DNA of 20,280 bases from a virus, in the IMG/VR virus record IMGVR_UViG_3300024259_000183, positions 1 through 20,280 of that record; one strand, 5' to 3'. Position 1 is the first letter of the stretch, and the number at the start of each line of letters is the position of its first letter. The notes beneath the pieces are model-generated. The model saw nothing but the letters and a program-made list of their open reading frames with translations, made no database searches and was not told the DNA's origin. Of this stretch, positions 18,089 to 20,280 are shown in pieces. The translations under genes and the position numbers were made by a program.

Positions 18089-18841
18089 TTACTCGTCAAA
18101 AAGTTCCATCAATGTTTTTACTTGTGGCGTGGCCGTTTTTGGCGTTGGCTTGGCTATTTTTTTAACAGCCAATTTTTCATTATCAACAATGACCTTTTCA
18201 TTGCGATTCCATCTGTCAACTTCCATGCGAGTTGCCATCCAATCACCCCAATGCACAACGTGCTGGATGTTGGTTCTGAATTGTTTGTCTTTCCCGAATA
18301 CCATGTAATATGGTTTGTTAGTTTCGGCAAATACTCCATCTGCTAACCGGATGCCAAGCATTTCATTTTCGGTATACTTGATATCAAAATGTTGGAGCAG
18401 GAAAAATGTTCGGTCTGAAATTTCCATAAATTTGAGATTTGGATTTAAGTTGAATAATCTATTCTGAGTATTTTTTTGCCATTCTCTGTCTTCTACAACA
18501 TAAAATTCATGTTCGAGGTCGCCAAGCTTGCCCAAGTCGTGGTGCATAGCGGCAAATATTAATTCCTCATTTGTGAAATCAATGGTTCCGCCCATGTCTT
18601 CATACATGACTTTGACCTTTTTGGATGTATCTATAACATTTAATACGTGCTGTATGTATCCACCGATGCATGATAAGTGGAAATAGCCAAACGAACTTGC
18701 TGGCGAATAAACCAATCGGTCGCCAAAGTGTTCGTACATTTTTAATATTTTTTCTTTACGGGTGCCATCAAACGTATCTTCAATTATTTGAAAAAATCGT
18801 TTATGATTGGCCTCAATTTGTTCAACTGAGAATTCTATCAT
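18089..18841 (-). CDS. HD-domain phosphohydrolase (250 aa)
   Basis: Start ATG at 18841 with AGAGGT upstream, 20 bases after the tmRNA 3' end; stop TAA. The HD metal site is visible as GGYIQHVLNVI (His65) and AAMHHDLGKLGD (His101-Asp102). HD proteins cleave phosphate esters, often of nucleotides; the substrate here is unknown, but the neighbouring purine enzyme would fit nucleotide salvage. Four Trp codons are all TGG and there is no TGA. The C terminus is a Lys/Pro/Thr linker ending QVKTLMELFDE, which recalls clamp-binding peptides (Q..L..LF), a low-confidence idea. Confidence 0.85.
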   Translation of the reverse strand: MIEFSVEQIEANHKRFFQIIEDTFDGTRKEKILKMYEHFGDRLVYSPASSFGYFHLSCIGGYIQHVLNVIDTSKKVKVMYEDMGGTIDFTNEELIFAAMHHDLGKLGDLEHEFYVVEDREWQKNTQNRLFNLNPNLKFMEISDRTFFLLQHFDIKYTENEMLGIRLADGVFAETNKPYYMVFGKDKQFRTNIQHVVHWGDWMATRMEVDRWNRNEKVIVDNEKLAVKKIAKPTPKTATPQVKTLMELFDE

Positions 18842-18861
18842 ATGTATAACCTCTTTTTAAT

Positions 18862-19210
18862 TGGTGGAGATGCGCAGAGTCGAACTGCGGTCCGCAACGT
18901 TTAATCAAACAAGTCGTTCACAAGTTTAGTCATTTTCTCGCCGCTACTGAGTTAGAATAATGACAAATCATTCAGGGATTTATACCAATACCTGCGGTGT
19001 TCCAGTTTGAATTCGCTCATACAGTAAAAGCTATCTAATGACGACGTTGATTGCTACTATTAGAATCATAGGTCAACGCTGTGTAGCTTACGCTACAGCA
19101 GGGTATGCGTAGTTTGTGCCAGTTATCTTCTGGTTTTTAGTTTTTAAGACTCACTCTGTCTACTTGCACTTATTATCAAAAATCATCCCGTCGAATACCA
19201 ATACATCCCC
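18862..19210 (-). ncRNA. ssrA: One-piece tmRNA (transfer-messenger RNA)
   Basis: The 5' end GGGGATG pairs with CATCTCC before ACCA at the 3' end, giving a 7-base acceptor stem with a G3-U pair, the alanine identity mark. The T arm is CGCAG-TTCGACT-CTGCG. The 5' region carries the usual TATTCGACGGG. A tag frame reads GTNYAYPAVA-TAA, and its UAA lies in the tetraloop of hairpin TGTAGC-GTAA-GCTACA, as in typical tmRNAs. The tag start (GGC) is inferred. It frees stalled ribosomes and marks their products for decay. tmRNA genes are uncommon in phages. It is one-piece, unlike the two-piece form of most alphaproteobacteria. The tag ends in UAA, which stays a stop under the recoded code. Confidence 0.93.
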
Positions 19211-19258
19211 GAGCTTTGTACTACTTAATATACAACAATATTCTTACGAAAGCAAGAA

Positions 19259-19435
19259 CTATTCTTCAAAATCGTCAACAAAATGTCCGGCGTTCTCAAG
19301 CCCTTCCAAATTATATCCGTCAGATAAATCCTCATACTGTCCACGTAACAAGCCGTATACTTCTTCAATCTTACTTCAATCCGATTCTTCAAGGGCTTCC
19401 TCAATTAATCCAATTACTATGTCAAGCTTATCCAT
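19259..19435 (-). CDS. Small acidic phage protein (58 aa), one in-frame TGA
   Basis: Start ATG at 19435 after GGAGAATAGAA; stop TAG at 19259. It reads MDKLDIVIGLIEEALEESD-W-SKIEEVYGLLRG..., with the TGA at 19376 as its only Trp codon. It is helical and acidic. Under the standard code only 19 residues would be made, followed by a frame with no start. I know no function; it sits between the purine enzyme and tmRNA. Confidence 0.75.
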
Positions 19436-19499
19436 TTCTATTCTCCATTTAAGTTGTCTACACTATTAAATAGAAGAAACTTGAATTTTCGTCACGCAT
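19436..19499. other. Short gap before the 58-residue gene
   Basis: It holds the ribosome binding site of the 58-residue gene and a 13-codon frame without a ribosome binding site of its own. No clear promoter is seen. Confidence 0.4.
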
Positions 19500-20280
19500 T
19501 TAACCCATTAAGTGCGGCTTAGCTTCAACTTGACCGGCACTTGTTACTTTGATAAAATCGCAATTAGCTTGAAAGGTCTCAATATCCTCAGCACCACAAT
19601 AGCTCATAGCAGATTTCAATCCATCTGTCATGTCCTGAATGATGCGCTTGGCAGACCCCTTAAATTGAACACGAACACTGTTGCCTTCAATGTGAGTTGA
19701 TTCGCCCCTTGCCAATTTGGATGACAATGATGCTGACCCACGATATTCTTTGTATAGCTGTTCGTATGGAAACATGCCTTCTCTATTGAATGCGCCAGGT
19801 GTCTCCTTAGTGCCCGCCAAAAGTGAACCCAATACGACAGTATCGGCTCCTGCTCCGATGGCTTTAGCCATGTCTCCTGGCATTCTGATACCACCATTTG
19901 ATGATAACGGAACATGATTTCCCGCCCAGTATTTTGTAGAATCACCAAGTTCATAAAATGGAGAAGATGCGGAAACACATTCTTGCATAGACGAAATCAT
20001 AGGAATTCCAACGCCCGCTCTAATGCGAGTTTCGCACAGTGAACCGCCACCAACACCAACGTGAATTCCATCCGCACCCCATGTAACTAAATCACGCACA
20101 GCACCTGCAGTCGCAACCGTACCGACAAATAAATCAGTTTCTGGATGATGTTCCTTTAACCACTTCAACATACGTTTAACGCCAATGTGGTGAGCGTGTG
20201 CAACGTCAATCATAAGGATATCAGCACCTGCTTCAATTAATGCGGTGGCTCGCTCTCTGTCGGCTTCCTTGATGCCTATT
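19500..20280 (-). CDS. IMP dehydrogenase / GMP reductase family enzyme, 5' end missing
   Basis: The frame is open to the right edge, so only the last ~259 residues are visible; an internal ATG is not the start. The TIM-barrel signatures are clear: [37 protein letters not shown] with the catalytic Cys, [37 protein letters not shown] and EYRGSASL in the flap. The enzyme interconverts IMP with XMP or GMP. The end AGQVEAKPH resembles IMPDH, but the flap lacks the Arg-Tyr pair I expect there, so GMP reductase is possible. All three Trp codons are TGG. A phage-borne purine enzyme is probably metabolic support for genome replication. It is the most upstream gene seen. Confidence 0.88.
   Translation of the reverse strand, partial: IGIKEADRERATALIEAGADILMIDVAHAHHIGVKRMLKWLKEHHPETDLFVGTVATAGAVRDLVTWGADGIHVGVGGGSLCETRIRAGVGIPMISSMQECVSASSPFYELGDSTKYWAGNHVPLSSNGGIRMPGDMAKAIGAGADTVVLGSLLAGTKETPGAFNREGMFPYEQLYKEYRGSASLSSKLARGESTHIEGNSVRVQFKGSAKRIIQDMTDGLKSAMSYCGAEDIETFQANCDFIKVTSAGQVEAKPHLMG

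Noticed and set aside
19458-19499. Tiny frame (13 codons) after the purine enzyme
   Set aside because: It has no ribosome binding site and no recognisable content.
1-20280. Frameshifts, pseudogenes or assembly errors as the cause of the broken frames
   Set aside because: Every break is the same codon, TGA, with the frame intact on both sides, and no TAA or TAG interrupts any gene. Random errors would not do this.
1-20280. TGA read as glycine (code 25) or as selenocysteine
   Set aside because: Contexts such as YSWNFGDG and NVWIEVDEPFH call for an aromatic residue, and 40 sites in structural genes without any selenocysteine element argue against selenocysteine.
1-20280. Plus-strand open frames such as those near 11157-11552 and 16400-16861
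   Set aside because: They lie opposite well-supported minus-strand genes, have no ribosome binding sites and show no family features.
1-20280. CRISPR arrays, insertion sequences or a suppressor tRNA gene
   Set aside because: I looked for spaced repeats, transposase motifs and tRNA folds and saw none apart from the tmRNA.

Overview
The window is a compact piece of a large T4-like (myovirus) phage genome, probably from an aquatic metagenome. Every gene I can support lies on the minus strand, genes are packed with 0-30 base gaps or overlapping stop/start codons, and most have AGGAG-like ribosome binding sites. Recognisable products are a gp25-like and a gp6-like baseplate wedge protein, a hub-like protein, several large virion proteins, a gp55-like late sigma factor, an HD hydrolase, a periplasmic thioredoxin, an IMPDH/GMP reductase-family enzyme and a one-piece tmRNA. 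The host is unknown.

The key to reading it is the genetic code. Read with the standard code, most genes break at in-frame TGA. Read with TGA as tryptophan, 40 TGA codons in 17 genes fuse the fragments into full-length proteins. No supported gene ends in TGA: of 25 visible ends, 22 are TAA and 3 are TAG. By hand count there are about 40 TGA and about 52 TGG tryptophan codons. The TGA in the PKD domain gives the family's conserved Trp (YSWNFGDG), which argues for Trp rather than Gly. I see no tRNA gene in the window that could decode UGA.

Layout in the direction of transcription (right to left). From 20280 to 16955 lie the purine enzyme (5' end missing), a 58-residue protein, tmRNA, HD hydrolase, a small membrane protein and the late sigma factor, closed by a strong terminator (16915-16938). 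A late-promoter-like box (16886-16893) then opens the structural operon. It runs through a conserved 141-residue protein, the hub-like protein, small proteins, a membrane protein/thioredoxin pair, gp25, an endonuclease, gp6, a second endonuclease, and a run of large virion proteins down to 820. A short AT-rich gap precedes two more structural genes, the last cut by the window edge.

Other points: three small proteins share a near-identical 19-residue N terminus ending LNE, like a T4 capsid-targeting peptide with a prohead-protease site; the two homing-type endonucleases flank gp6, and one sits between direct repeats of the gp6/downstream-gene junction; two neighbouring virion proteins share a C-terminal GGSGDDGGS tail. 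All coordinates assume TGA = Trp.
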